A stretch of 64,000 nucleotides of DNA from contig CAJTYR010000004.1 of assembly GCA_910584295.1 (NCBI GenBank), positions 44,159 through 108,158 of the forward strand, given 5' to 3'. A program made the position numbers and the translations under genes. This document shows positions 38,616-45,647 of this stretch, piece by piece (positions within the stretch are counted from its first letter, which is position 1; each line of letters begins with the position of its first letter). The stretch comes from an uncultured Christensenella sp. (GTDB lineage: Bacteria; Bacillota; Clostridia; Christensenellales; UBA1242). Under the pieces are notes generated by a model, which saw only the letters and a list, made by a program, of their open reading frames with translations, made no database searches and was not told the origin of the DNA.

Positions 38616-38930
38616 ATGACAAAAGTCACAGCAAACAATGTTTGGGGAAAAGTTGTGCTTTATCTTAAGGAGCATAAAAAGGTTGCACTTCATGTGGCAT
38701 GTGGGGACATCACAAATGCACAGATTGAAGCTGACAAACTTGTCATTCGCTCTAGTGATGACTTTCTGATTGACATTCTTGAAAATGGAAGAAGAGACAT
38801 CGAGACTGCCATTCGTTGGCAAGGACTTGAACTTAAATTTGAAGTGATTAAGTTTGAAAGCAGTGAGCAAAAAATAAACAAAGACATCAAAAAACTTAAA
38901 AATTTTTTCAAAAAGATTGAGATTGACTAA
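38616..38930 (+). CDS. dnaX: C-terminal tau-like domain of DnaX in the -1 frame
   Basis: Open from the A9 run; the first ATG is at 38616 (104 aa from there). The sequence NNVWGKVVLYLKEHKKVALHVACGD, followed by ADKLVIRSSDDFLIDIL, resembles the C-terminal domain of Gram-positive gamma/tau subunits. It is therefore most likely expressed as a fusion to the dnaX product by a -1 shift. Independent translation from 38616 is possible but its ribosome site (GAGAAAG) is weak. The stop codon lies in a 10-bp stem-loop. Confidence 0.72.
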   Translation: MTKVTANNVWGKVVLYLKEHKKVALHVACGDITNAQIEADKLVIRSSDDFLIDILENGRRDIETAIRWQGLELKFEVIKFESSEQKINKDIKKLKNFFKKIEID

Positions 38931-38958
38931 CTTTTCCTTTGGAGAAAAGAAAAGTTAG
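38927..38958 (+). other. Stem-loop after the tau stop codon
   Basis: CTAACTTTTC (38927-38936) pairs with GAAAAGTTAG (38949-38958), a 10-bp stem containing the TAA stop. No T run follows, so it is not a typical terminator; it might stabilise the mRNA end. Confidence 0.45.
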
Positions 38959-39052
38959 CAAAAGAAAATCGATAAAAACTTGATTTTAGAAATAAAAAAA
39001 CAAAGAAAAACAATACAATATAAAGGGGCAAAAAGCCTAAAGGAGAATTGAT

Positions 39053-39370
39053 ATGGGATACGGATTTGGTGGTTTCGGTGGAGGAAACAACATGCAGGCG
39101 CTTATGCGTCAAGCACAAAAAATGCAAGAGGACATGAGACGCATTCGTGAAGAAATTGATGGCACGGAATATACTTCTTCAGTTGGTGGTGGAATGGTTG
39201 AGGTCACGCTTTATGGAAACAAAACTGTTAAAGGTGTGAAGATCAAACCAGAGGTGGTTGACCCAGAAGATGTTGAAATGCTTGAAGATTTGGTGGCTTC
39301 TGCCATCGGTGATGCGCTTAGCAAAATTGCCGAGGACGAGAAAAACAAATTGCCAAATTTGGGGATGTAG
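39053..39370 (+). CDS. ybaB: YbaB/EbfC family nucleoid-associated protein
   Basis: Small DNA-binding protein (105 aa) usually encoded between dnaX and recR, as here. It begins with a glycine-rich MGYGFGGFGGGNNMQALMRQAQ, followed by the coiled MQEDMRRIREEIDGTEYTSSVGGGMVEVTLYGN and the conserved DPEDVEMLEDLVASA. A GGAG site (AAAGGAG) lies eight bases before the ATG. Length and pattern are normal for the family. Confidence 0.94.
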   Translation: MGYGFGGFGGGNNMQALMRQAQKMQEDMRRIREEIDGTEYTSSVGGGMVEVTLYGNKTVKGVKIKPEVVDPEDVEMLEDLVASAIGDALSKIAEDEKNKLPNLGM

Positions 39371-39374
39371 GACT

Positions 39375-39449
39375 ATGCCGATGTATGGATGGCTTTGCAT
39401 TGCTGGTGTCTGCGCCTTTTTGTTTGAAAAACTTGTCTCAAGATGGTGA
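39375..39449 (+). CDS. Possible 24-aa hydrophobic peptide between ybaB and recR
   Basis: MPMYGWLCIAGVCAFLFEKLVSRW would form one short transmembrane helix. The second ATG (39381) has TAGGA at a suitable distance. It lies exactly in the ybaB-recR gap. It may be a genuine micropeptide or chance. Confidence 0.25.
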   Translation: MPMYGWLCIAGVCAFLFEKLVSRW

Positions 39450-39476
39450 GAAAGAAAATTAAATGGAAAAAATGCT

Positions 39477-40070
39477 ATGAGTGAATTTGAAGAGCCTATT
39501 GAAAAATTGATTGAATATTTTAGATCATTGCCAAGTGTTGGAAAGAAAACTGCTCAACGCTATGCTTTTTCCATTCTTGAAGGAAGCAAGGAAAAGGCTG
39601 AAAATTTTGCTCGTGCCATTGTTGAAGTGAAAGAAAAAGTTAAACTTTGCAGTGTTTGTGGGAATTATTCCGCAAGCGATGTATGTCCAATCTGCCAAAG
39701 ACGAAATAGAAAAGTGGTTTGTGTTGTTCAAGAGCCAAAAGATGTTGTGTCTATGGAAAAAATCAAAAGTTTCGATGGTGTTTATCATGTGCTTTTTGGA
39801 TGCATCAATCCGCTTGAAGGAAAGGGACCAAATGACATACGCATCAAAGAGCTTCTTTCTCGTGTGGGCAAAGATGGTGTGGAAGAAGTGATTATGGCGA
39901 CAAATCCAGATGTTGAGGGGGAAGCCACAGCAATGTATATTGCAAAAGTACTTAAGCCTCTTGGTGTGAAAGTGACAAGGCTTGCTCAAGGAATATCAAT
40001 GGGTAGTGATATTGAGTTTGCAGATGAAATCACACTTGAAAAAGCGCTCAGGGCAAGACAAGAAATATAG
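39477..40070 (+). CDS. recR: Recombination mediator RecR
   Basis: RecFOR pathway protein (197 aa) that helps load RecA at gaps. The helix-hairpin-helix region is LPSVGKKTAQRYAF, the zinc finger is CSVCGNYSASDVCPIC (residues ~57-72), and the Toprim domain includes VVQEPKDVVSMEK, NPDVEGEATAMYI and the C-terminal LAQGISMGSDIEFADEITL. All are intact. The ATG at 39477 has no good Shine-Dalgarno sequence, so translation may be coupled to upstream genes. Confidence 0.95.
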   Translation: MSEFEEPIEKLIEYFRSLPSVGKKTAQRYAFSILEGSKEKAENFARAIVEVKEKVKLCSVCGNYSASDVCPICQRRNRKVVCVVQEPKDVVSMEKIKSFDGVYHVLFGCINPLEGKGPNDIRIKELLSRVGKDGVEEVIMATNPDVEGEATAMYIAKVLKPLGVKVTRLAQGISMGSDIEFADEITLEKALRARQEI

Positions 40071-40090
40071 AGGCGTTGCCTCTTTTTTTA
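40069..40090 (+). terminator. Intrinsic terminator of recR
   Basis: AGAGGC-GTT-GCCTCT (40069-40083) followed by seven T. The stem begins inside the recR stop codon. Confidence 0.85.
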
Positions 40091-40147
40091 TTGATTTCTT
40101 TGAAAAGAAAATTACTAAAAAAATTAAAGCGACATTGTCGCCTTTTG

Positions 40148-40176
40148 TTGATTATTTTTTTTTCATTTGTTATACT
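40148..40176 (+). promoter_or_regulatory. Promoter of argS
   Basis: TTGATT (40148-40153), 17-base spacer, extended -10 TGT-TATACT (40171-40176). A GGAG site (40190-40193) sits eight bases before the ATG. Confidence 0.75.
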
Positions 40177-40201
40177 TTTGAATATAGACGGAGAAATAGA
40201 T

Positions 40202-42010
40202 ATGGATTTGAATTTTAAATTGGTTTCAATGATTTCAGAAAGTTTGGGTGAATATATGAGGGCATTTGCTGTTGAGCCTCAATATTACGATTTGTCAAAA
40301 CTTGTTGTTTCTTTTTCAAATCGTCCAGAACTTTGTGACTATCAAACAAATGTCGCAATGCTTATTGCAAAAAAAGTGGGGCAAAAGCCACTTGACATTG
40401 CAAACAAAATTGTCTCAAACATCAAGCCAAATGATGAGTTTGAATTTTTTGCTGTCGAGCCGGGGTTTATCAACATCAAAGTGAAGAACAATCGGCTGTC
40501 AAGATATGCAAATTTGGTGATGTATGACGGCAATCTAGGGATTCCTCGTGTCTTTCATCCAAGAGTTGTTCTGTTTGATTATGGTGGTGCAAATGTTGCA
40601 AAAGAGCTGCATGTGGGGCACTTGCGTTCTCCAATTGTAGGTGAGGCTCTTAAAAGACTTCATATGGTTATGGGAGATAAGACCATCTCTGATGTTCACC
40701 TGGGTGATTATGGTTTGCAAATGGGATTGACTATTTTGCAACTCAAAGAAGATGGCTATCTTGACAAATTCTTTAAAGACATTGTTGAGCATTATGACAA
40801 TATTTCGCTTGATAATGTCACACTTGATCTTTTGAATGAAGAATATCCAAAAGCAAGCAAACGCAAAGATGTGGATGAACAATTCAAGAAAATAGCAGAT
40901 GAATATACGCTTTTCATCCAACAACATAAAGAGCCTTATTTCTCTATATATAATAAGATTAGAAAGCTTTCCGTCGTTGAAATTAAGAAAAATTATGAGC
41001 TTCTTAATACGACTTTTGATTTTTATCTTGGTGAGAGTGATGCATATCCATATATTGACGAGACAATTCAAATCTTTGTTGACAAGAAACTTTCAAGAGA
41101 GAGTGAAGGTGCTTTGGTGGTTGATATTGCAAGAGAAGGAGAGCATGTCCCAATTCCAAAGAAGAGTGAAGATGAACCACAACGCTATAAAAATCCAATG
41201 CCTCCAGCAATCATCAAAAAGTATAATGGTGGAGATTTGTATGCCACTACTGATATCGCCACAATTCTCATGAGAAACAGAACTTTTAAGCCTCATGAAA
41301 TTGTCTATGTAACTGACAATCGTCAATCTGGGCATTTTGAGCAGGTGTTCAGATGTAGCAAACTTGCAGAAATCTCTCCAGAAGGACAAAAGCTTACTCA
41401 TGTTGCTTTTGGCACAATGAATGGTCGTGATGGAAAACCTTTCAAGACTAGGGCTGGCGGAACGGTGAAATATAAGGATGTTGTTTCTTTGCTTGTGGAA
41501 AGTGCAGAGAAGAAACTGGCTGAGAATGGCATTGTCGGAGATAAAGAACTTGCAAGAAAAATTGGTGTGGGTGCGATGAAGTTTGGGGATTTGTCTAACA
41601 CTGTTGCAAAAGATTATGTTTTTGACATTGACAAATTCTTGTCATTTGATGGAAAAACCGGTCCTTACATTCAATATACAATTGCTCGAATCAATTCCAT
41701 TCTTTCAAAAGCGAATGGGAAATATGGCGCTGTCAGTGTTGAAACAGAAGAGGAAAGAAATATTGTGTTGGCAATTTTGAAGCTCAACTCTTCCTATAAG
41801 GTTTGTTATGACAGCTATTCTCTCAATACATTGTGCCTCGCTGCTTTTGACCTTGCGAGTGCATTCTCAACTTTCTATAACAATTGCAAGATTTTGACAG
41901 AACAAAATGAAGAAAGAAAATTGGCAATGCTTGGCATTTGTTGTCTTGTTAAGAAGTGTCTTGAAAAAGCGCTTTGGACACTTGGAATTGATGCTGTTGA
42001 GAAGATGTAA
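40202..42010 (+). CDS. argS: Arginyl-tRNA synthetase
   Basis: Class I synthetase, 602 aa. The N-terminal Add1 domain is followed by the HIGH-type motif ANVAKELHVGHLRSPIVGEAL (residues ~130-150), GDYGLQMGL, the DNRQSGHFEQVF region, and FGTMNGRDGKPFKTRAGGTVK that replaces KMSKS in ArgRS. The anticodon-binding DALR domain closes the protein (CLEKALWTLGIDAVEKM). The ATG at 40202 is chosen from the GGAG site and promoter position; the upstream in-frame extension is not family-like. No T-box or other leader is present. Confidence 0.95.
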   Translation: MDLNFKLVSMISESLGEYMRAFAVEPQYYDLSKLVVSFSNRPELCDYQTNVAMLIAKKVGQKPLDIANKIVSNIKPNDEFEFFAVEPGFINIKVKNNRLSRYANLVMYDGNLGIPRVFHPRVVLFDYGGANVAKELHVGHLRSPIVGEALKRLHMVMGDKTISDVHLGDYGLQMGLTILQLKEDGYLDKFFKDIVEHYDNISLDNVTLDLLNEEYPKASKRKDVDEQFKKIADEYTLFIQQHKEPYFSIYNKIRKLSVVEIKKNYELLNTTFDFYLGESDAYPYIDETIQIFVDKKLSRESEGALVVDIAREGEHVPIPKKSEDEPQRYKNPMPPAIIKKYNGGDLYATTDIATILMRNRTFKPHEIVYVTDNRQSGHFEQVFRCSKLAEISPEGQKLTHVAFGTMNGRDGKPFKTRAGGTVKYKDVVSLLVESAEKKLAENGIVGDKELARKIGVGAMKFGDLSNTVAKDYVFDIDKFLSFDGKTGPYIQYTIARINSILSKANGKYGAVSVETEEERNIVLAILKLNSSYKVCYDSYSLNTLCLAAFDLASAFSTFYNNCKILTEQNEERKLAMLGICCLVKKCLEKALWTLGIDAVEKM

Positions 42011-42023
42011 AAAAGTTTGAAGA

Positions 42024-42068
42024 ATTTTGAAAAAGGGTATTTACAAACGCAAAGTTTTGTGGTATTAT
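42024..42068 (+). promoter_or_regulatory. Promoter of the 113-aa gene with shared regulatory element
   Basis: TTTACA (42040-42045), 17-base spacer, TATTAT (42063-42068). The -35 lies in a 27-base element (42024-42050) nearly identical to that upstream of the minus-strand gene at 31778-32413. Confidence 0.75.
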
Positions 42069-42106
42069 ATGGCTGTAAATAAATGAAACACACGGAGGTA
42101 TACGAA

Positions 42107-42448
42107 ATGGCAAATGTTAAAAACGAATCAACTGCTTATGGTTTGAATGTAAATTGTCTTACAGCAGATGGGGCACTTAATAAATATATGGCTGTCAATA
42201 TTGGTTTGGGAGGCAAGACATCAGTAAGAGATGTTTTGAGAGCTACAGAATTTGCGGACAGAAAAACTGATCTTCCAAAAGTGACAATTGACACTTCAAA
42301 AATTCATATTGAAGGTTTGGAATGCAAAACTCCACATGGGGCAGTTAAGGAAGTGAAAGCATCAGCAATCATTCCACCAAAATTTTTGAATGCTTCAAAA
42401 AATTCAACACATTCTCGTGAAGAAGCGGTGTTTGGAAGAAATCGTTAA
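42107..42448 (+). CDS. Protein of unknown function (113 aa)
   Basis: Small soluble protein, MANVKNESTAYGLNVNCLTADG at the start and a basic end SREEAVFGRNR. The middle contains a predicted beta-rich stretch (KVTIDTSKIHIEGLECKTPHG). No family is recognised. ATG 42107 follows GGAGG (42094-42098) by eight bases; an in-frame ATG at 42083 would add eight residues with no site. Its promoter element is shared with the 211-aa unknown, linking the two in regulation. A strong terminator follows. Confidence 0.7.
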   Translation: MANVKNESTAYGLNVNCLTADGALNKYMAVNIGLGGKTSVRDVLRATEFADRKTDLPKVTIDTSKIHIEGLECKTPHGAVKEVKASAIIPPKFLNASKNSTHSREEAVFGRNR

Positions 42449-42455
42449 ACACAAC

Positions 42456-42488
42456 AAAAAATCGCAAAAATTTTGCGATTTTTTTTAA
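42456..42488 (+). terminator. Intrinsic terminator of the 113-aa gene
   Basis: A run, stem ATCGCAAAA/TTTTGCGAT (42461-42479) with a one-base centre, and eight T. Confidence 0.88.
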
Positions 42489-42494
42489 ATCATT

Positions 42495-42522
42495 TTGAAA
42501 TTATATTTTTATATGATAAAAT
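42495..42522 (+). promoter_or_regulatory. Promoter of the HicB-like gene
   Basis: TTGAAA (42495-42500), 16-base spacer, extended -10 TGA-TAAAAT (42517-42522). Confidence 0.7.
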
Positions 42523-42557
42523 CAATATATAAAACAAATGTTTCTTGGAGATTTGTG

Positions 42558-42830
42558 ATGGAAAAGTTTAAGCAATACCTTTATCCTGCCATTTTTGTTA
42601 AAGACGAAGATGATGCATATCAAGTTATTTTCCCAGATTTGGACATTTTTACAGATGGAGTAAATTTGTCTGAAGCATATTTGGCAGCAAAAGAACTTTT
42701 GCGTGTCTACTTTTCTTATGTTCATAAATATGAAATTGAATATAACAATCCAACAAAACTTGAAGAACTTTCAAAAAGATGCAAAGAAAATGAAACTGTA
42801 TTGCTTGTTGATGCTTACGTAAACAACTAA
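42558..42830 (+). CDS. HicB-like antitoxin-fold protein (orphan)
   Basis: Protein of 90 aa: YLYPAIFVKDEDDAYQVIFPDLDIFTDGVNLSEAYLAAKELLRVYF. This is the partial RNase H fold of HicB antitoxins (PAIFxxDxxGYxVxFPDLPGxxTxGxxxxEAxxxAxexL). The C-terminal part lacks an evident DNA-binding ribbon-helix-helix. No hicA toxin lies beside it; it stands alone between two terminators with its own promoter. ATG 42558 follows TGGAG by seven bases. It may be a domesticated regulator rather than part of a toxin-antitoxin pair. Confidence 0.75.
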   Translation: MEKFKQYLYPAIFVKDEDDAYQVIFPDLDIFTDGVNLSEAYLAAKELLRVYFSYVHKYEIEYNNPTKLEELSKRCKENETVLLVDAYVNN

Positions 42831-42836
42831 AAATTT

Positions 42837-42863
42837 AAGTCGCAATTGAAGCGACTTTTTTTG
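42837..42863 (+). terminator. Intrinsic terminator of the HicB-like gene
   Basis: AAGTCGC/GCGACTT stem (42837-42843, 42851-42857), seven-base loop, T run. Confidence 0.85.
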
Positions 42864-42927
42864 TTGAAAGCAAAAGAATGAGCAATAAAAAATTTTAAAA
42901 TATTTTTCACTCTTTCCTCCAAAACAC

Positions 42928-42956
42928 TTGACTTATTGGGATGTCTATGATATATT
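42928..42956 (+). promoter_or_regulatory. Promoter of the rpmG-secE-nusG operon
   Basis: TTGACT (42928-42933), 17-base spacer, TATATT (42951-42956). Between it and rpmG lies a weak hairpin (42964-42979) plus T run (42984-42990) that could act as an attenuator, but two of its pairs are G-T. Confidence 0.65.
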
Positions 42957-43006
42957 TATTTCGACACTTTCAAAGGGTGTTAGTTTTTTTGTTAGGAGAT
43001 AAAATC

Positions 43007-43168
43007 ATGGCAGCACCAAAACGCAAGATTATTACACTTGAATGTACAGAATGTAAAGAAAGAAACTATTCTACAATGAAAAATACAACAAACAATTCAG
43101 AAAGAATAGAAATCAACAAGTTTTGTCCAAGATGCAATAAGAGAACAAAACATAAAGAAACAAAATAG
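43007..43168 (+). CDS. rpmG: 50S ribosomal protein L33
   Basis: Small zinc-ribbon ribosomal protein, 53 aa: ITLECTECKERNYSTMKNTTNN, KFCPRCNKRTKHKETK. Two CxxC pairs are present, so it is the zinc-binding form. ATG 43007 follows TAGGAG (42993-42998). It opens the conserved rpmG-secE-nusG-rplK-rplA order. Confidence 0.95.
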   Translation: MAAPKRKIITLECTECKERNYSTMKNTTNNSERIEINKFCPRCNKRTKHKETK

Positions 43169-43183
43169 TATTTGGAGGAAAAT

Positions 43184-43552
43184 ATGTCAAAGAAGCAAAA
43201 AGCTCTTGAAGCGGAAATTGCAAATGACAATTCACAGGCGCAAGACAACATCTCTCAAGGTGTAGTTGCTCCTGCTGGAAAGACCAATAAAAAAGAAAAG
43301 ACCAAAGACAAAGAAAAAAACAAGAAAAAGAAAAAAGACAAAAAAGAGAAAAGAGGTTTCGGCAAGCGCGTTAAAGAAACTGCTTCCGAACTTAAGAAAG
43401 TGACATGGCCTTCTTTTGGCGAAGTGTGCAAAAAGACAGGTATCGTTATCGCTTTCGTGGTTATTTTTGGAGTGTTCTTGTTTGGGGTTAACTATTTGCT
43501 GGGCGGGCTTGTCAGCTTGCTTAATAATGGAACTTGGAATCCATTCAAATAG
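43184..43552 (+). CDS. secE: Preprotein translocase subunit SecE
   Basis: Essential single-helix SecYEG subunit, 122 aa. The conserved amphipathic segment and helix are VKETASELKKVTWPSFGEVCKKTGIVIAFVVIFGVFLFGVNYLLG. The family core is only ~60 aa; here a ~65-residue hydrophilic N-terminal extension precedes it, ending in a long lysine/glutamate/aspartate tract (residues ~35-60). ATG 43184 follows GGAGG. It lies between rpmG and nusG as usual. Confidence 0.93.
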   Translation: MSKKQKALEAEIANDNSQAQDNISQGVVAPAGKTNKKEKTKDKEKNKKKKKDKKEKRGFGKRVKETASELKKVTWPSFGEVCKKTGIVIAFVVIFGVFLFGVNYLLGGLVSLLNNGTWNPFK

Positions 43553-43639
43553 AAAACCTTTTCAAAAGGGTTGGTTTCTCTTTTGATGGTTAAATTTGGA
43601 CATATTTCAGAAAAAGAAAATTTAAGGGGTATAAAAAAT

Positions 43640-44167
43640 ATGGAACATTCAACAGAACCAAAATGGTATGTTCTTCACACTTTTTCAGGATATGAAAATG
43701 TTGCGAAGGAAAATCTTGAAACAGTTGTTGAAAAGTTTAATTTACAAGACAGAATTTTTGACATCATCATTCCAGAAGAAGATGTCATCGAAGAAAAAAA
43801 TGGCAAGAAAAAGCTGGTTACAAGAAAAAGTATGCCTTGCTATTTGTTTGTTAAGATGATTTATGGGGATGACCTTTGGCATAATGTGACAAGAACTCGT
43901 GGAATCACAGGTTTTGTTGGACCAAAAGGGAGGCCTCTTGCTTTGACCGAAGACGAAGTTATCAAAAACAGACTTGAAAAAATCAAGGTTGAAACAGACA
44001 TTGAAGTTGGTGATCAAGTTGAAATTGTTGAAGGTGCTCTTGATAAAATGATTGGAACGGTTGTTGCAGTTGACACTGACACTCAAAAAATCAAAGTTAC
44101 TGTTGAAATGTTTGGAAGGGAAAACAATGTCGAACTTGAATTTGGTCAAGTTCGAAAAATCAAGTGA
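43640..44167 (+). CDS. nusG: Transcription termination/antitermination factor NusG
   Basis: Elongation factor of 175 aa that binds RNA polymerase. The NGN domain is WYVLHTFSGYENVAKENLE through MPCYLFVKMIYGDDLWHNVTRTRGITGFVGPKGRPLALT; the C-terminal KOW domain is VGDQVEIVEGALDKMIGTVVAVD. ATG 43640 with AAGGGG upstream gives the conserved start. It follows secE by 87 bases. Confidence 0.95.
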   Translation: MEHSTEPKWYVLHTFSGYENVAKENLETVVEKFNLQDRIFDIIIPEEDVIEEKNGKKKLVTRKSMPCYLFVKMIYGDDLWHNVTRTRGITGFVGPKGRPLALTEDEVIKNRLEKIKVETDIEVGDQVEIVEGALDKMIGTVVAVDTDTQKIKVTVEMFGRENNVELEFGQVRKIK

Positions 44168-44263
44168 CAACTCACTTAGTGCTTAAAAACTGACATTAAA
44201 TATGGTTTTTATTAGGTTTTTTGCAAAAATCTATTTAATATTGTCCTCAGCATGACATTAAAA

Positions 44264-44288
44264 GGCTAGTATTGTGGGAGAACTAGCC
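44264..44288 (+). promoter_or_regulatory. Leader hairpin upstream of rplK, candidate L1 autoregulatory site
   Basis: GGCTAGT/ACTAGCC (44264-44270, 44282-44288) enclose an 11-base loop containing GTGGGAG, 35 bases before the rplK ATG. In other bacteria L1 represses the rplK-rplA mRNA by binding a leader hairpin; this role here is inferred from position only. Confidence 0.4.
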
Positions 44289-44323
44289 AAAGTTCAATAA
44301 AACCACATTAGGAGGAAGAAAAA

Positions 44324-44749
44324 ATGGCAAAAAAAGTAAAAGCAGTTGTAAAATTACAACTTGATGCTGGCAAAGCTACTGCTGGACCTCCAGTAGGTTC
44401 ATCACTTGGACCTCACGGAATCAACATCGGTGGATTTGTTAAAGAATTTAACGAAAAAACAGCATCTCAAGCAGGTTTCATTATTCCTGTTGTGATCACT
44501 ATCTATGAAGATAGAAGTTTCACATTTGAATTGAAAACTCCACCTGCAGCAGTCCTTATCAAAAAGGCTATTGGTCTTGACAAAGGTTCTGCAAAACCAA
44601 ACTCATCAAAAGTCGGAAAAATCACAAAAGAACAAATCAGAAAGATTGCAGAGACAAAGATGCCAGATCTCAATGCTTCTTCAATCGAAAGTGCTATGTC
44701 CATGATTGCTGGTGCAGCAAGAAGCATGGGCGTTGAAGTGATTGACTAG
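44324..44749 (+). CDS. rplK: 50S ribosomal protein L11
   Basis: GTPase-centre protein (141 aa) binding 23S rRNA. VKLQLDAGKATAGPPVGSSLGPHGINIGGFVKEFNEKT is the diagnostic N-terminal region; the C-terminal RNA-binding domain includes KITKEQIRKIAETKMPDLNASSIESAMSMIAGAARSMG. A GGAGGAAG site precedes the ATG. Eight bases separate it from rplA. Confidence 0.97.
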   Translation: MAKKVKAVVKLQLDAGKATAGPPVGSSLGPHGINIGGFVKEFNEKTASQAGFIIPVVITIYEDRSFTFELKTPPAAVLIKKAIGLDKGSAKPNSSKVGKITKEQIRKIAETKMPDLNASSIESAMSMIAGAARSMGVEVID

Positions 44750-44757
44750 GAGGCGTT

Positions 44758-45441
44758 ATGAATAAAGGGAAAAGATATACAAAAAGTCTTGAAGCTTTTG
44801 ACAGAACAGCTTCTTATGACATTAAAAAGGCACTTGATAATGTTATTGCAACTTCAACAGCAAAGTTTGATGAAACAATTGAATTGCACATAAAACTTGG
44901 CGTTGATGGAAGAAATGCAGATCAACAAGTTCGTGGTGTTGTTGTACTTCCAAACGGAACAGGTAAATCTGTGAAGGTTTTGGTTATCGCACGTGGCGAC
45001 AAAGCTGACGAAGCTACAAAAGCTGGAGCAGACTATGTTGGCGCAGAAGAAATTGTTGCAAAAATCAACGGTGGTTGGTTGGATTTTGACGTTGCAATCA
45101 CAACTCCAGATATGATGGGCGTTGTTGGTAGAATTGCAAAAATCCTCGGACCAAAAGGTTTGATGCCAAACCCAAAGAGCGGAACTGTTACCACAGATGT
45201 TGCAAAGGCTATCAAAGATGTTAAAGCCGGAAAAGTTGAATACAGACTTGACAAAACAAACAACGTTCACGTTGTAATCGGCAAAAAGAGTTTTGGACAA
45301 GAAAAACTCGCTGAAAACTTCAATACTGTTATGGACGCTATCGTTAAGGCAAAACCAGCAGCTGCAAAAGGTCAATATATCAGAAGCGTAACTTTGGCTT
45401 CAACAATGGGCCCTGGAGTGAAGGTTTCCTACAACATTTAA
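44758..45441 (+). CDS. rplA: 50S ribosomal protein L1
   Basis: L1-stalk protein (227 aa) and known repressor of its own operon. It contains FDETIELHIKLGVDGRNADQQVRGVVVLPNGTGKSVKV, the GRIAKILGPKGLMPNPKSGTV motif and the terminal RSVTLASTMGPGVKVSYNI. The usual next genes rplJ and rplL are absent; a hairpin and an unrelated surface-protein gene follow. Confidence 0.97.
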   Translation: MNKGKRYTKSLEAFDRTASYDIKKALDNVIATSTAKFDETIELHIKLGVDGRNADQQVRGVVVLPNGTGKSVKVLVIARGDKADEATKAGADYVGAEEIVAKINGGWLDFDVAITTPDMMGVVGRIAKILGPKGLMPNPKSGTVTTDVAKAIKDVKAGKVEYRLDKTNNVHVVIGKKSFGQEKLAENFNTVMDAIVKAKPAAAKGQYIRSVTLASTMGPGVKVSYNI

Positions 45442-45448
45442 TGATTTT

Positions 45449-45475
45449 AAAGCAGGCGTCGTCCTGCTTTATGTC
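45449..45475 (+). terminator. Probable terminator of rplK-rplA
   Basis: AAAGCAGG/CCTGCTTT stem (45449-45456, 45463-45470) with loop CGTCGT. The T tract is broken, so strength is uncertain. The 100 bases after it hold only the next promoter. Confidence 0.6.
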
Positions 45476-45577
45476 ATTTGCAAGGATGCCTTTTTTCGAC
45501 AATAAAAGTGTTTTTATTTTCGCATACAATGGAAAAGACATTCGCAAAATACTTTTAAATTTCAAAGTGTATTTCGT

Positions 45578-45606
45578 TTGACTTGCACTTTGAATTTAGA
45601 TAAAAT
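45578..45606 (+). promoter_or_regulatory. Promoter of the 1454-aa surface-protein gene
   Basis: TTGACT (45578-45583), 17-base spacer, TAAAAT (45601-45606). An imperfect hairpin (ATGTC/GACAT, 45606-45628) covers the expected mRNA 5' end, followed by AAGGAG. Confidence 0.75.
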
Positions 45607-45647
45607 ATGTCTTATATAAATATAGACATTTAAGGAGATTTTACTTT

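Noticed and set aside
38181..38870. Minus-strand open frame of 229 aa across the dnaX junction
   Set aside because: Antisense to dnaX and its tau domain, with low-complexity composition and no promoter.
42964..42990. Attenuator hairpin in the rpmG leader
   Set aside because: Only six pairs, two of them G-T; too weak to list as a feature, mentioned with the promoter.
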